Positions 1 through 8,867 are shown, counted from the first letter of the stretch. The stretch is DNA of 64,000 nucleotides from Aurantimicrobium minutum (GCF_029894165.1 NZ_JARXXU010000001.1:806001-870000); one strand, 5' to 3'. Notes: generated from the sequence alone by a model not told the origin. Numbers and translations are program-made.

Positions 1-557
1 TCTTCGACGGTGGTGTAGAGACTGTCGTTGATGTCGTGAGAAACACCATCTTCTTCGCCACCGACAACACCAATCTCGACCTCGAGAATGGCGTTAATGT
101 TTTTGGTCTTGGCCAGCATCATCTGGGCAATCTCGAGGTTCTCTGCCAGAGGCACAGCGGAGCCATCCCACATGTGGGACTGGAAGATGGGGTTACGACC
201 GGCCTTAACCTCTTCCTCGCTTGCAGCGATGAGGGGCAGAACGAAGTCATCGAGAGCATTCTTAGGGCAGTGGTCAGTATGCAGTGCAACGGTGATGGGG
301 TAGCTCTTCGCTACTTCGTGTGCGAACTTGGCGAACGCGAGGGCGCCGGTTGCACGAGCCTTGACGGTGTGACCTGCGAAGTAGTCTGCGCCACCGGTGG
401 TGACCTGGATGATGCCGTCAGAACCAGCTTCGGTTAAACCCTGCAAGACAGCGTTGAGCGTCTGAGAGCTCGACACGTTGAAGGCGGGGTAGGCAAAGCC
501 CTTGGCTTTGGCCTTATCGAGCATCTCTGCGTACTGTTCCGGTGTTGCGACGGGCAT
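1..557 (-). CDS. fba: Class II fructose-bisphosphate aldolase, 3' end cut by window edge
   Basis: Fructose-bisphosphate aldolase, zinc-dependent class II: reversible cleavage of fructose-1,6-bisphosphate to DHAP and glyceraldehyde-3-phosphate in glycolysis and gluconeogenesis. Translating the minus strand from the ATG at 557 gives MPVATPEQYAEMLDKAKAKG and then the strongly conserved segment VALHTDHCPKNALDDF, which carries the catalytic Asp and a zinc-binding His as in E. coli FbaA-type (class IIA) enzymes. About 185 residues are present; the C-terminal half lies beyond position 1. A GGAG ribosome-binding site precedes the ATG by 6-7 nt. The gene is divergent from the gluconeogenic phosphatase glpX across about 155 bp, so two enzymes acting on the same sugar bisphosphate share one promoter region. 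Family call is firm. Confidence 0.95.
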   Translation of the reverse strand, partial: MPVATPEQYAEMLDKAKAKGFAYPAFNVSSSQTLNAVLQGLTEAGSDGIIQVTTGGADYFAGHTVKARATGALAFAKFAHEVAKSYPITVALHTDHCPKNALDDFVLPLIAASEEEVKAGRNPIFQSHMWDGSAVPLAENLEIAQMMLAKTKNINAILEVEIGVVGGEEDGVSHDINDSLYTTVE

Positions 558-712
558 GTCATCTCCTTGTGCTGGCGCGAATATAAGTGGGAAAGCGCTC
601 TTCTAGTCTAACCAGCCGGCACGAGCGGGTGTTTGTCCTCAGCCGGGAGAGATTTCGTCTGTGTGTGCCCGTCGACTCGAGCACAACGCGCGTCGACGCC
701 TAGGCTGGAGCT

Positions 713-1702
713 GTGATGACAACAAACACCGGAACTTTGAACCTGCACCCTGATCGCAACCTTGGTATGGAGCTGGTGCGTGCCACCGAAGCTGCTGCAA
801 TTCGTGCGTATCCCTTCATTGGTAAGGGTGATAAGAACGCAGCCGACGGCGCCGCCGTCGACGCCATGCGTGAATTTCTGGGAACCGTGGACTTTAGCGG
901 AACCATCGTCATCGGTGAGGGCGAGAAGGACAATGCCCCCATGTTGTTCAACGGTGAAGTTGTCGGCACCGGCCGCGGCCCTGCCTGCGATATCGCCGTG
1001 GACCCCATTGATGGAACCAGCCTCACCGGTGCTGGTCGTCAGAACGCCCTGTCTGTGATTGCCGTTTCTGATCGCGGAACCATGCTAGATGCTTCGTCCG
1101 TGTTCTACATGAACAAGATTGTCGCCGGCCCCGAAGCAATTGGTGTGGTGGACATTCGCCAGACCATTGCAGAAAACATTCGTGCACTAGCCAAGGCCAA
1201 AGGCAAGCCCGTGAGCGAAATGTCGATTGCAGTTCTTGATCGTCCCCGTCACGAGGGTTTGATTGAAGAGATTCGCGCAGCCGGTGCTGGAACACGTCTT
1301 CTTCTGGACGGCGACGTTGCCGGCGGCATCAATGCGGCTCGGTACGAGTCACGTATTGATATGTGTGTTGGCATCGGCGGTAGCCCCGAAGGTATTGTGA
1401 CCGCGTGTGCCATCAAGGCACTCGGTGGCTTTATTCAGACCACGATGGCGCCCAAGGATGAGGCAGAAGCTGCTAAAGGCATTGCTGCCGGACTCAAGAT
1501 GGATTACGTCTACACCGCCAACGAACTGGTCAGCAGTGACAATACTTTCTTCGTGGCCACCGGTGTGACCGATGGTGCACTGGTGGAGGGTGTTCGACGT
1601 AAGGGGCCGGTCATCCGCACGGACAGCATCATTCTTCGAGGCCGTTCTGGCACTATCCGCCGCGTACAGGCTGACTACCGCGCAGATCGCTGGCTCGCTT
1701 AA
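713..1702 (+). CDS. glpX: Class II fructose-1,6-bisphosphatase GlpX
   Basis: Hydrolyses fructose-1,6-bisphosphate to fructose-6-phosphate, the committed gluconeogenic step; GlpX is the usual FBPase of Actinobacteria. The 329-residue product shows the family metal/phosphate motifs GEGEKDNAPMLFNGE (about residues 66-80) and DPIDGTSLTGAGRQNA (about 98-113), and is full length. Two starts are possible: GTG at 713, which sits 6 nt after a TAGGCT -10-like hexamer (701-706) and would be leaderless, or ATG at 716, which has GGAG (707-710) at a good distance. The stop codon overlaps the convergent DUF3237 gene by 4 bp. Confidence 0.95.
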   Translation: MMTTNTGTLNLHPDRNLGMELVRATEAAAIRAYPFIGKGDKNAADGAAVDAMREFLGTVDFSGTIVIGEGEKDNAPMLFNGEVVGTGRGPACDIAVDPIDGTSLTGAGRQNALSVIAVSDRGTMLDASSVFYMNKIVAGPEAIGVVDIRQTIAENIRALAKAKGKPVSEMSIAVLDRPRHEGLIEEIRAAGAGTRLLLDGDVAGGINAARYESRIDMCVGIGGSPEGIVTACAIKALGGFIQTTMAPKDEAEAAKGIAAGLKMDYVYTANELVSSDNTFFVATGVTDGALVEGVRRKGPVIRTDSIILRGRSGTIRRVQADYRADRWLA

Positions 1703-2103
1703 AGAACCGGTGACACCTCGAGTACCACCTGGTTAGCCAGGCGTGCTCCGGTTGCAGCAAACAGTCGCTGGTTAATATCTGGGCGGTCCGCCGATGTGGT
1801 GAAGCGAATAGAGGTGCGGAAATACACGTTGCCATCTTCGGCCACGTGTCGAATGCCGCGTGATTCCACCTCGACCAGCTCACCGCTGTCGAGCTGGAGG
1901 GCATAGTGTGCGTCCAAACTCACGGTGCCATCGCTGTGAATCCACTGCCAGTCAGTCCCCGGCAAAACAACACCGTGACCCATCACACCCGACACGCGTC
2001 CACCGGTGATGGGAACCATCCGGCGGTGACCTATGGCGGTCTTGCCAAAGTCCACAATGTCGGCAACCTCAACCTCGATCTGCGCGAAAACTTCTGCACT
2101 CAA
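1699..2103 (-). CDS. DUF3237 domain protein
   Basis: Small beta-rich protein of the DUF3237 family; function unknown. The signature is a VEV strand followed by DFG...GHRRMVPITGGRVSG and a C-terminal VYFRTSIRFTT segment. I prefer the TTG at 2103: it lies 2 nt after the stop of the upstream monooxygenase gene, has an AGCAGG ribosome-binding-like site 8 nt before it, and gives the usual short N-terminus (134 aa). A GTG at 2139 would add 12 residues but has no Shine-Dalgarno and would overlap the monooxygenase gene. The two genes are surely cotranscribed. DUF3237 proteins often sit beside genes for small aromatic or hydroxylated substrates, so a partner role to the monooxygenase is an inference. 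Confidence 0.8.
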   Translation of the reverse strand: MSAEVFAQIEVEVADIVDFGKTAIGHRRMVPITGGRVSGVMGHGVVLPGTDWQWIHSDGTVSLDAHYALQLDSGELVEVESRGIRHVAEDGNVYFRTSIRFTTSADRPDINQRLFAATGARLANQVVLEVSPVL

Positions 2104-2105
2104 GG

Positions 2106-3356
2106 CTAGGACCTGCTTTCTTCGAGGAGGGTGTCCCACGAGGGACGGTTGTTGAGGGTCTGCTGGTCGAATCCGGCAACCTTCTTGTAATTCTGGGCGA
2201 TTTCATCGAGTTCTGACTGCGCAATCACGTCGTTGATGTTGGTGAAGCCCTGTGGTGCACGTTCGTGCACCATCTGGAGGACTAACTCGGGACCCATCTG
2301 ACGATTGGCGTTCTGAAGTGCAGTTGTCTTGGGGAGGCGCTCGTTTTCGTAGAAAGCCAGTGCATCTTCGAGGGGCAGAGTTGCGAGTGCATAAGCCAGG
2401 ACGCGGGCATCAAGCAGGGCCTGTGAAGTTCCATTTGAGCCAACGGGGAATGTGGGGTGCGCGGTGTCACCCAGCAAGACAGTGCGACCTCGAACCCAGG
2501 AGGTGAGGGGTTCGCGGTCCACCATGGGATATTCCAGAACTTCCTCCGCAGTACTAATGAGTTCTGGAATGTTGAGCCATTCCCACTCCCAGTCAGCAAA
2601 CAACTGCGCAAAGCGTGAAATGGGAACGGCGCGATTCCAGTCGTTCTCTAGATCAGTCATGCCCGGGTCAACCTGTTCGGCAATCCAGTTGATTTCCTGC
2701 AGGCCGTCCTCGCCGACGGGGCTGAGGGGATAAGCCACGAACTTGAGATTGCGATAACCGGCCATAAACATGGAACGGCCGCTGAGGAATGGCTGTGCCC
2801 GACTGGTTGCCCGCCACAGCACCGCACCATTCCAGATAGGGGCGCCTTCGTTTGGGTACCACGCAGCACGCGTGGCGCTCTTGATTCCTTCGGCTGCAAT
2901 GAGGAGGTCACCGCGAAATTCTCCGGCCGTGGTTTCCACGATGACGGTGTCGCCTTCGGTGCGCTCAGAGAGGACGCGCGCATCAGTTTTCAGTGCGTCT
3001 GCGCCTAAGCGTTCCTGCACCTTCTGCGCCAGAAGTATCTGGAAACGCCCGCGGTGGACGGAATATTGTGGCCAGTGATACCCAGCGTCCAGGCCACGCG
3101 GCTCGGACCAAATGACGTTTCCATGTTCGCTGATATAGCTGAGGTCAGCGGTGCGAATCCCTATCGCGTCGAGATCGTCACCCAATCCAAGTTCGGTGAG
3201 CTCCCGAACGGCGTGAGGCAGGATGTTGATTCCAACGCCGAGAGGCTTGATTTCTTTGACCGATTCAAGAATCTGAATGTCGGTGATTCCGACGTGGTGC
3301 AAGGCGAGTGCAGTGGCTAACCCACCGATACCTCCGCCGGAAATAATGACACGCAA
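2106..3356 (-). CDS. FAD-dependent aromatic monooxygenase (PhzS/salicylate hydroxylase-like)
   Basis: Group A flavoprotein monooxygenase, 416 aa, cytosolic; such enzymes use NAD(P)H and O2 to hydroxylate an aromatic ring. Visible motifs are the N-terminal FAD-binding GGGIGGLATALAL (about residues 7-19), the middle segment LLIAAEGIKSATR that corresponds to the family DG motif, and the second FAD motif GDTAHPTFPVGSNGTSQALL (about 297-316). The GSNG form is typical of the PhzS-like flavin-dependent oxidoreductases. The start is TTG at 3356 with GAGGAG 5 nt upstream; no ATG is available nearby. It is followed by the DUF3237 gene and preceded by an MFS transporter gene on the same strand, which suggests uptake or efflux plus oxidation of one compound. 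The substrate cannot be read from the sequence. Confidence 0.88.
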   Translation of the reverse strand: MRVIISGGGIGGLATALALHHVGITDIQILESVKEIKPLGVGINILPHAVRELTELGLGDDLDAIGIRTADLSYISEHGNVIWSEPRGLDAGYHWPQYSVHRGRFQILLAQKVQERLGADALKTDARVLSERTEGDTVIVETTAGEFRGDLLIAAEGIKSATRAAWYPNEGAPIWNGAVLWRATSRAQPFLSGRSMFMAGYRNLKFVAYPLSPVGEDGLQEINWIAEQVDPGMTDLENDWNRAVPISRFAQLFADWEWEWLNIPELISTAEEVLEYPMVDREPLTSWVRGRTVLLGDTAHPTFPVGSNGTSQALLDARVLAYALATLPLEDALAFYENERLPKTTALQNANRQMGPELVLQMVHERAPQGFTNINDVIAQSELDEIAQNYKKVAGFDQQTLNNRPSWDTLLEESRS

Positions 3357-3412
3357 CTGGGCTCCTCTGCCAACGTCGAATGCTCAAATTCTAGCGAAAA
3401 CCTATCAAGTGT

Positions 3413-4648
3413 TTAGTGCCGTGCTAGCTCTTGGTCAACACTGCGGTTTCGCCGAAGAATGAGTGCTGCCGGCACGTTCACGACAACAGAAATGATCATG
3501 AGGGTGGTAAGAACAACCGTCCACGTTCCTGACAGGTTAAACAGGGCACCCATCACGCCAGGCGCAATTGCCGCACTCAGATAGGCCACAATCTGAGCAA
3601 ACCCACTGACGGCCATTGCGCTGCGTTGAGACTCTGTGCGCACATTGATGAGCAACATAGACAGCGGGAATTCCAGGCAGCCAATACCGACCACAGCAAC
3701 CCAGACCCAGGTGGCATGAGTGGGCACAAAAAGTAATCCGAGATAACCGGCAACAAAGAAAACACTAGAGATAGTGACGAGCCAGTGTGCATGGCGACCC
3801 ATGCGCTTCGCAATCCCTGGGGTGAGGAATGCCAAGGGCAAACCCATGCCTGTGAACAGGGCGAGCAGAGCACCACTCTGCGCAGGCGTGACGCCGGCAA
3901 TATCTATCAGGATCACCGGCATCCACGCGTACATCGCATAGCCCGTAATCGACGAGACAGCGAGAACAGCACCGATCGCCCAGGCGGTGGGGGAGCGCCA
4001 CGGGTGGGCCTGGCGGGCAACGTGCGCCTCGTCGGTGACCCCGGTGATTTTTTCGCGGCCGTGTCTGCGGTATTCGATGATCCAAGGAATCAACGCCACG
4101 AGGGCAAAGATGGACCACTGCGCGAGCGATCCGCGCCAAGACACCACCTCAGAAACTGGAACTGCAATCAGAGCAGGCAGGAATGCGCTGACCGCCATGA
4201 TCGACATATAGACAGAAGTGAGCGTGCTGACACGGTCGGGGAAGTACTTCCGCACCACAGGCGGCATGGCCACGTTGGCAAAACCCATACCCATCAGTGC
4301 CACGAGCGTGCCCAGAGCGAGTGTCTGCCAGTTCACAGAGAGGGCACGAATGAGGTGACCCGAAATCATGAGTATCAACCCCACAATGAGCGTGCGCTCT
4401 AATCCAATCTTCTTTTCGATTCGAGGGGTGAAGATACCGCCGGCAGCAAAGCTCAACGGCGCAATGGCGCCGAGAAGCGAAATAGCAAAAGTGTTGAGTT
4501 CAAATGTTTCATTAATTGCGGGAATCAGAGGTGACAGTCCAGCCACAGCCGAACGCATGCTGAATGCCACCAGCGCGATTCCGGCAAAAGCGAGAACGCG
4601 CCCTGCCCAGAAGGCACGAGGCGCGTTAGTCGCGGACGGGGAACTCAC
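3413..4648 (-). CDS. MFS transporter, CynX/NimT-like
   Basis: Twelve-helix major facilitator superfamily permease, 411 aa. The N-terminal stretch VAFSMRSAVAGLSPLIPAI and the mid-protein hydrophobic segments resemble the CynX/NimT group (cyanate and 2-nitroimidazole transporters). GTG start at 4648 with AGGA 7 nt upstream. It lies 15 bp after rmuC and 56 bp before the FAD monooxygenase on the same strand. Direction of transport and substrate are not evident. Confidence 0.87.
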   Translation of the reverse strand: MSSPSATNAPRAFWAGRVLAFAGIALVAFSMRSAVAGLSPLIPAINETFELNTFAISLLGAIAPLSFAAGGIFTPRIEKKIGLERTLIVGLILMISGHLIRALSVNWQTLALGTLVALMGMGFANVAMPPVVRKYFPDRVSTLTSVYMSIMAVSAFLPALIAVPVSEVVSWRGSLAQWSIFALVALIPWIIEYRRHGREKITGVTDEAHVARQAHPWRSPTAWAIGAVLAVSSITGYAMYAWMPVILIDIAGVTPAQSGALLALFTGMGLPLAFLTPGIAKRMGRHAHWLVTISSVFFVAGYLGLLFVPTHATWVWVAVVGIGCLEFPLSMLLINVRTESQRSAMAVSGFAQIVAYLSAAIAPGVMGALFNLSGTWTVVLTTLMIISVVVNVPAALILRRNRSVDQELARH

Positions 4649-4663
4649 TGTCCCATCCTGTCA

Positions 4664-5911
4664 CTAGCTGGGGGAGTCGGTGACGCCCAGCATGCTGTTA
4701 TCGGGGTCCGTGAGCTCGCCTGCGGTGAGTGGTTTCGGAGCGTCATGGACTTCAATGCCTTCGGAAAGAATCTTGGTGGGATCGATACCTGGGAATTTTC
4801 GCGCCGTTGAAAGGACGCGAGTTTCCAGTGAGGAAATGAAACCGTTGTAGTGCTTGACGGTGTTCTCGATTGCTTTACGTAGGTCTTCGGTGTGCTTGGT
4901 CATGGTGCTCAGGCGTGAATACAGTTCGATACCCAGATCAAACAGCTTCTTCGCTTCATCTGTGACAACCTGCTGCTGCCAGGTGTAGGACACGGTCTTG
5001 AGAACAGCCCAGAGGTTGACTGGGGAGGCAAGCGCTACACGCTTACTGAAGGCATAATCCAGCAGAGTGGGGTCAGCTTCCAGGGCAGAAGCCAAGAGCG
5101 ACTCGCTGGGGATGAAGGCCAACACAAATTCAGGGCTGAAGTCGAAACCGCTCCAATAGCTCTTTGAGCTCAGAGCATCCACATGAGAGCGCACAGCTTT
5201 CACGTGAGCATCCATCAATGACTTCCGGCGAGCGGCTTCCTCGCCTGTTGCGGTGAGGGGAATCTGGCTGGCCTCCAGATAGGAGTTGAAGGGGACTTTG
5301 GCATCAATCACGATGGTTTTGCCGCCGGGAAGATTGATCACCATGTCCGGGCGGATGGTTCCGCCATCGGTTTTCATGGTGGTTTGGGTATCAAAGTCAA
5401 CATGCGCGGTGAGGCCGGCAACCTCCACCAGGCGACGCAGTTGTGCTTCACCCCAGGTGCCGCGAACACTGTTAGAGCTCAAGGCTGACGCCAAAGACTG
5501 TGTAGTGGCACGGAGCTCTTCGCCGAACTGCCGAGATGCGGTGAGTTGCTGAGCGATCTGCCCGTACTGTTCTTGACGCTGGTTTTCCAGGTCGTTGACC
5601 TTGGTTTGCATCGCCTGCAGTGTTTCTTTCACAGGCGCCAGAGCTTCAAGAACCTTGTGCTCCTCGCGCGCCCGTACAGCGTCTTCGTCGACCTTGCGCT
5701 CACTGACCTCGCGTAGTTCGGTGAGCATCCGTTCGAGGGTGTGGATCTGCTCGTCTTTGCCGGTCAGAAGAGCTTCTGCGGTCGCAACGCGCACAGCAAG
5801 CTCACCCGAGTCACGGGGAACGGCCGTGCGGGAGCGCAAACCCCAGCCCACGGCGATACCGGCGATGATGCCGGCAATGAGTCCAAGCACGAGAAAGAGA
5901 ACTGCATCCAT
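4664..5911 (-). CDS. rmuC: DNA recombination protein RmuC
   Basis: RmuC-family protein, 415 aa, thought to limit inversions and rearrangements at short inverted repeats. Residues about 4-27 form a membrane anchor, followed by a charged coiled coil (about 40-140) and the conserved nuclease-like core GTWGEAQLRRLVEVAGL ... IRPDMVINLPGGKTIVIDAKVP, in which D...DAK fits a PD-(D/E)XK-type active site. No Shine-Dalgarno precedes the ATG; a CACACT hexamer ends 6 nt before it, so leaderless translation is possible. Divergent from mmsA; heads the minus-strand group rmuC / MFS / monooxygenase / DUF3237. Confidence 0.93.
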   Translation of the reverse strand: MDAVLFLVLGLIAGIIAGIAVGWGLRSRTAVPRDSGELAVRVATAEALLTGKDEQIHTLERMLTELREVSERKVDEDAVRAREEHKVLEALAPVKETLQAMQTKVNDLENQRQEQYGQIAQQLTASRQFGEELRATTQSLASALSSNSVRGTWGEAQLRRLVEVAGLTAHVDFDTQTTMKTDGGTIRPDMVINLPGGKTIVIDAKVPFNSYLEASQIPLTATGEEAARRKSLMDAHVKAVRSHVDALSSKSYWSGFDFSPEFVLAFIPSESLLASALEADPTLLDYAFSKRVALASPVNLWAVLKTVSYTWQQQVVTDEAKKLFDLGIELYSRLSTMTKHTEDLRKAIENTVKHYNGFISSLETRVLSTARKFPGIDPTKILSEGIEVHDAPKPLTAGELTDPDNSMLGVTDSPS

Positions 5912-5990
5912 ATCTTTAGTGTGTCAGCAGGTACTGACATTTAGGGGTCGCCACGGTTAGAGTGAGGGAGCACAGAAGGAATTGATATTC

Positions 5991-7487
5991 ATGTCACAAC
6001 TCCCCGTTGTCCCTCACTGGATTGATGGGGCACTTCGCCCCGGCAATTCGGGTCGTACCGCTCCTGTTTTTGATCCCGCCCTGGGTATCGAAACTAAGCA
6101 GGTCGCTATCGCTGATGCGACTGAAATCAATGCAGCCATCGCTGCAGCCAAGGCTGCATTCCCCGACTGGCGTGACCAGTCCCTGGCCAAGCGTCAACAG
6201 GTCATGTTTGCCTTCCGCGAGCTGCTCAATGCACGCAAGGGTGAACTCGCTGAAATCATCACCTCCGAGCACGGCAAGGTTCTTTCTGACGCCCTGGGTG
6301 AAATCACCCGCGGCCAAGAAGTTGTCGAGTTCGCCTGTGGTCTGAACCAGATGCTCAAGGGCGAGTACTCGGAGAACGCCTCAACCGGCGTGGATGTCTA
6401 TTCCACTCGCCAGCCACTGGGTGTTGTGGGCATCATTAGCCCCTTCAACTTCCCCGCCATGGTCCCGATGTGGTTCTTCCCTGTCGCCATCGCCGCTGGA
6501 AACACCGTTGTACTCAAGCCATCAGAGAAAGACCCCTCAGCTGCGATCTGGTTGGCGGAGCTCCTCACCGAAGCAGGTCTTCCTGATGGAGTCTTCAACG
6601 TGCTCAACGGAGACAAGGTAGCTGTCGACGGTCTGCTCGAGCACCCTGATGTTCAGGCCATCTCTTTCGTGGGCTCAACCCCTATCGCCCAGTATGTCTA
6701 CGAAACCGGTGCCCGCAACGGCAAGCGTGTTCAGGCACTCGGTGGTGCCAAGAACCACATGCTCGTACTTCCTGATGCCGACCTCGACCTCGTCGCAGAC
6801 TCCGCCATCAACGCGGGCTTTGGTTCCGCCGGTGAGCGCTGTATGGCGATCTCCGTTGTTGTTGCTGTGGAGCCCGTTGCTGACCCCCTGATCGAGAAAA
6901 TCGTGGAGCGGATGGGCACACTCATCACCGGTGACGGCCGTCGCAATTGCGACATGGGTCCACTAGTGACCAAGGTGCACCGGGACAAGGTGGCCTCCTA
7001 CATCGATATCGCCATTGCTGACGGCGCGACTGTCGTCGTGGACGGCCGCGACGGCACTTTTGACGGTGCTGCCGACGGCTTCTGGTTGGGTCCCACCCTG
7101 GTGGATAACGTGTCGACCTCCTCCAAGGTCTACACCGAGGAAATCTTCGGCCCTGTTCTCTCTATCGTTCGGGTAAAGAGCTATGAAGAAGGTGTTGAGC
7201 TGATCAACAACGGCGCCTTCGGTAATGGAACCGCGATCTTCACCAACGATGGTGGCGCAGCTCGTCGTTTCCAGAACGAAATTGAGGTCGGCATGATCGG
7301 CATCAACGTGCCCATCCCCGTCCCTGTGGCGTATTACTCCTTTGGTGGCTGGAAGAACTCACTGTTTGGTGACACCAAAGCGCACGGTGCTGAAGGTGTT
7401 CACTTCTACACCCGAGGCAAGGCCATCACCAGTCGCTGGCTCGACCCCAGCCACGGTGGCATCAACTTGGGCTTCCCCCAGAACTAG
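5991..7487 (+). CDS. mmsA: CoA-acylating methylmalonate-semialdehyde dehydrogenase
   Basis: NAD-dependent aldehyde dehydrogenase, 498 aa, converting (methyl)malonate semialdehyde plus CoA to propionyl- or acetyl-CoA, in valine, beta-alanine and myo-inositol breakdown. MmsA-type motifs: SPFNFPAMVPMWFFPVAIA (about 152-170), GGAKNHMLVLPDADLD (about 250-265) and the catalytic cysteine in GSAGERCMAIS. The ATG at 5991 is chosen because AAGGA lies 10 nt upstream; the TTG at 5982 has the site immediately against it. No other valine or inositol catabolic gene is adjacent. Confidence 0.93.
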   Translation: MSQLPVVPHWIDGALRPGNSGRTAPVFDPALGIETKQVAIADATEINAAIAAAKAAFPDWRDQSLAKRQQVMFAFRELLNARKGELAEIITSEHGKVLSDALGEITRGQEVVEFACGLNQMLKGEYSENASTGVDVYSTRQPLGVVGIISPFNFPAMVPMWFFPVAIAAGNTVVLKPSEKDPSAAIWLAELLTEAGLPDGVFNVLNGDKVAVDGLLEHPDVQAISFVGSTPIAQYVYETGARNGKRVQALGGAKNHMLVLPDADLDLVADSAINAGFGSAGERCMAISVVVAVEPVADPLIEKIVERMGTLITGDGRRNCDMGPLVTKVHRDKVASYIDIAIADGATVVVDGRDGTFDGAADGFWLGPTLVDNVSTSSKVYTEEIFGPVLSIVRVKSYEEGVELINNGAFGNGTAIFTNDGGAARRFQNEIEVGMIGINVPIPVPVAYYSFGGWKNSLFGDTKAHGAEGVHFYTRGKAITSRWLDPSHGGINLGFPQN

Positions 7488-7491
7488 TCTC

Positions 7492-8085
7492 ATGTCACGA
7501 GCCATCGGAGTGAAACCACCCCGGTGGACTCTGAGCGCCATCCTCTGGATGAGCGTGCTCACCATCATGGCCACGTTCCAAACCTGGCGCGGCGCCTATG
7601 TTGATGGCATCTTGTTCTATGCCATCGTGGCCATGCTGGTCATTGATCGCCTCACGGGCGGTCGTATTGTGCTGATGAAAAAGCCGATTGTCGCTCCGAA
7701 AGTTATCACCCTCGGAATTACAGGAGTCTTGGGAGCAGTTCTGGTCATTGCCCCACGGCATAGCTGGATTGACCTCATTGCCTTTATTGCCATCGGCGTG
7801 ACGGTGCTCGTCGTAGCATGGGAACCCTACGAGGTCAGAGTTACACGTCCGCGACAGGCCTTGGTGAGATCCATGTGGTTCTGGTCGCTGGCCGCTGTCG
7901 CAATATGTCTCTGGGAAGCCACCGCTTTTGTGCTCAGTGTGACGATGCCCGGGGGAAATGAAAACTTTCCCACCATCTCCGTACTTCTTGATCCCTTTGT
8001 GGAAAATCTGTGGGGCCGAGTCGTCTTCGTCGGGCTCTGGTTGGCTGCTGGCTATGGACTTCTTCGTTTTTGGAGGAAGTCATGA
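7492..8085 (+). CDS. Integral membrane protein of unknown function
   Basis: A 197-residue protein with about five to six hydrophobic helices (for example around residues 12-30, 38-55, 65-82, 88-105, 125-145 and near the C-terminus) and an RTL/WRGAYVDG loop near the N-terminus. I recognise no family. The start ATG at 7492 lies 4 nt after the mmsA stop with no clear Shine-Dalgarno, so translation may be coupled to mmsA; longer upstream starts would run inside mmsA. Its stop overlaps the start of the next small membrane gene (ATGA), so the two are expressed together and may form a complex. Confidence 0.75.
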   Translation: MSRAIGVKPPRWTLSAILWMSVLTIMATFQTWRGAYVDGILFYAIVAMLVIDRLTGGRIVLMKKPIVAPKVITLGITGVLGAVLVIAPRHSWIDLIAFIAIGVTVLVVAWEPYEVRVTRPRQALVRSMWFWSLAAVAICLWEATAFVLSVTMPGGNENFPTISVLLDPFVENLWGRVVFVGLWLAAGYGLLRFWRKS

Positions 8086-8300
8086 TCCGCAGCATTGTCG
8101 TTCTGGGATACATCGTTATTGTTCTTGTCGCCATAGGTGTCGAGATGTATGCCCAACGCAGGCCATTCGTTATTGCACCGCTGGGAGACATGCTGGATCG
8201 CGTGATGCAGTCTCGAACAACCAGGGTCGGTGTGATTGCTGCGTGGTGGTGGTTTGGCTGGCATTTTGCCTTCGCCGACACCGTCCAGATAGAGCTCTAG
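8082..8300 (+). CDS. Small membrane protein (DUF6186-like)
   Basis: 72-residue protein with an N-terminal helix (SIVVLGYIVIVLVAIGVEMYA), a conserved-looking basic QRRPF segment and a C-terminal WWWFGWHFAFA helix. The layout is that of short actinobacterial proteins I would place in DUF6186; that name is from memory and tentative. ATG at 8082 has GGAGGAAG just upstream and overlaps the previous stop by 4 bp. It ends 3 bp from the convergent mazF stop. Confidence 0.7.
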   Translation: MIRSIVVLGYIVIVLVAIGVEMYAQRRPFVIAPLGDMLDRVMQSRTTRVGVIAAWWWFGWHFAFADTVQIEL

Positions 8301-8303
8301 CCA

Positions 8304-8636
8304 CTATCGGGCTGTGCCGATTCCCAGGTGTGTAAGTAAAGAGCGTTCAATTGCACGCATTTCAGGCAAACTGAGAGCCCCGATGCGCTTACTCACATGT
8401 GAAGTTTTCACCGTGGTGATTTTGTCCACTTGAGCGAAGCTTTCTATTGACTCTCCGTCTGGGGTTTCAAGGCGAATCGCAACCCGGATACGTCTCAGTT
8501 CACTGGGCATGGACGTCAGAGGAATGATAGTGACACTCGAGGCTTCCTGGGCGCTGTCATCTTGGATGATGATGCCTGGACGCGGCTTGCTGGAATACGT
8601 TCCACCGGCAACCGTCCAGATTTCTCCGCGTCTCAC
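8304..8636 (-). CDS. mazF: MazF/PemK-family toxin (endoribonuclease)
   Basis: Toxin of a type II toxin-antitoxin pair; MazF-fold proteins cut mRNA at short sequences. The 110 residues carry the family pattern MRRGEIWTVAG...KPRPGIIIQDD (strands 1-2 with the PG turn), VTIIPLTS and the basic/acidic core around AQVDKITTVKTSHVSKRIG (about 68-86, with the KI and G positions of the fold). The ATG overlaps the end of the antitoxin gene by 4 bp (translational coupling). The protein is full length and appears intact. Confidence 0.92.
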   Translation of the reverse strand: MRRGEIWTVAGGTYSSKPRPGIIIQDDSAQEASSVTIIPLTSMPSELRRIRVAIRLETPDGESIESFAQVDKITTVKTSHVSKRIGALSLPEMRAIERSLLTHLGIGTAR

Positions 8637-8845
8637 GCGGGCTCATCCCAAATCCAGCCAGAGTGTTCAGAGAGCCATTCATAAATGTCATCCTGCTCAT
8701 CTGCTTTGTTGATACTGGCATATTCACGTTTCATGTCTGACAAAAACTTTTCGTTTGCCCGGTCGGGTACCCAGATTTGTAGAAGGCGGTAGCCCTCTTC
8801 TTCCATTTTCTTGCGGTGTTGTGCAACTCTCATACGACTAGACAT
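8633..8845 (-). CDS. mazE: MazE-type antitoxin (DUF3018-like)
   Basis: 70-residue antitoxin upstream of and overlapping mazF. The sequence SSRMRVAQHRKKMEEEGYRLLQIWVPD is the RHH-like N-terminal DNA-binding pattern of the antitoxin MazE/DUF3018 group, and the C-terminus is acidic (DEQDDIYEWLSEHSG), as expected for the toxin-neutralising tail. The start is ATG at 8845 or, four codons in, 8833; neither has a good Shine-Dalgarno. A perfect 12-bp palindrome lies 10 nt upstream of the start. Confidence 0.88.
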   Translation of the reverse strand: MSSRMRVAQHRKKMEEEGYRLLQIWVPDRANEKFLSDMKREYASINKADEQDDIYEWLSEHSGWIWDEPA

Positions 8846-8855
8846 ACCTGAAATT

Positions 8856-8867
8856 GTTACATGTAAC
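8856..8867. promoter_or_regulatory. Palindromic operator candidate for mazEF
   Basis: GTTACATGTAAC is a perfect 12-bp palindrome, 10 nt upstream of the mazE start and about 50 bp upstream of ychF. RHH-type antitoxins bind such palindromes to repress their own operon, so this is the natural autoregulation site. The role is inferred; the symmetry is seen directly. Confidence 0.6.
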
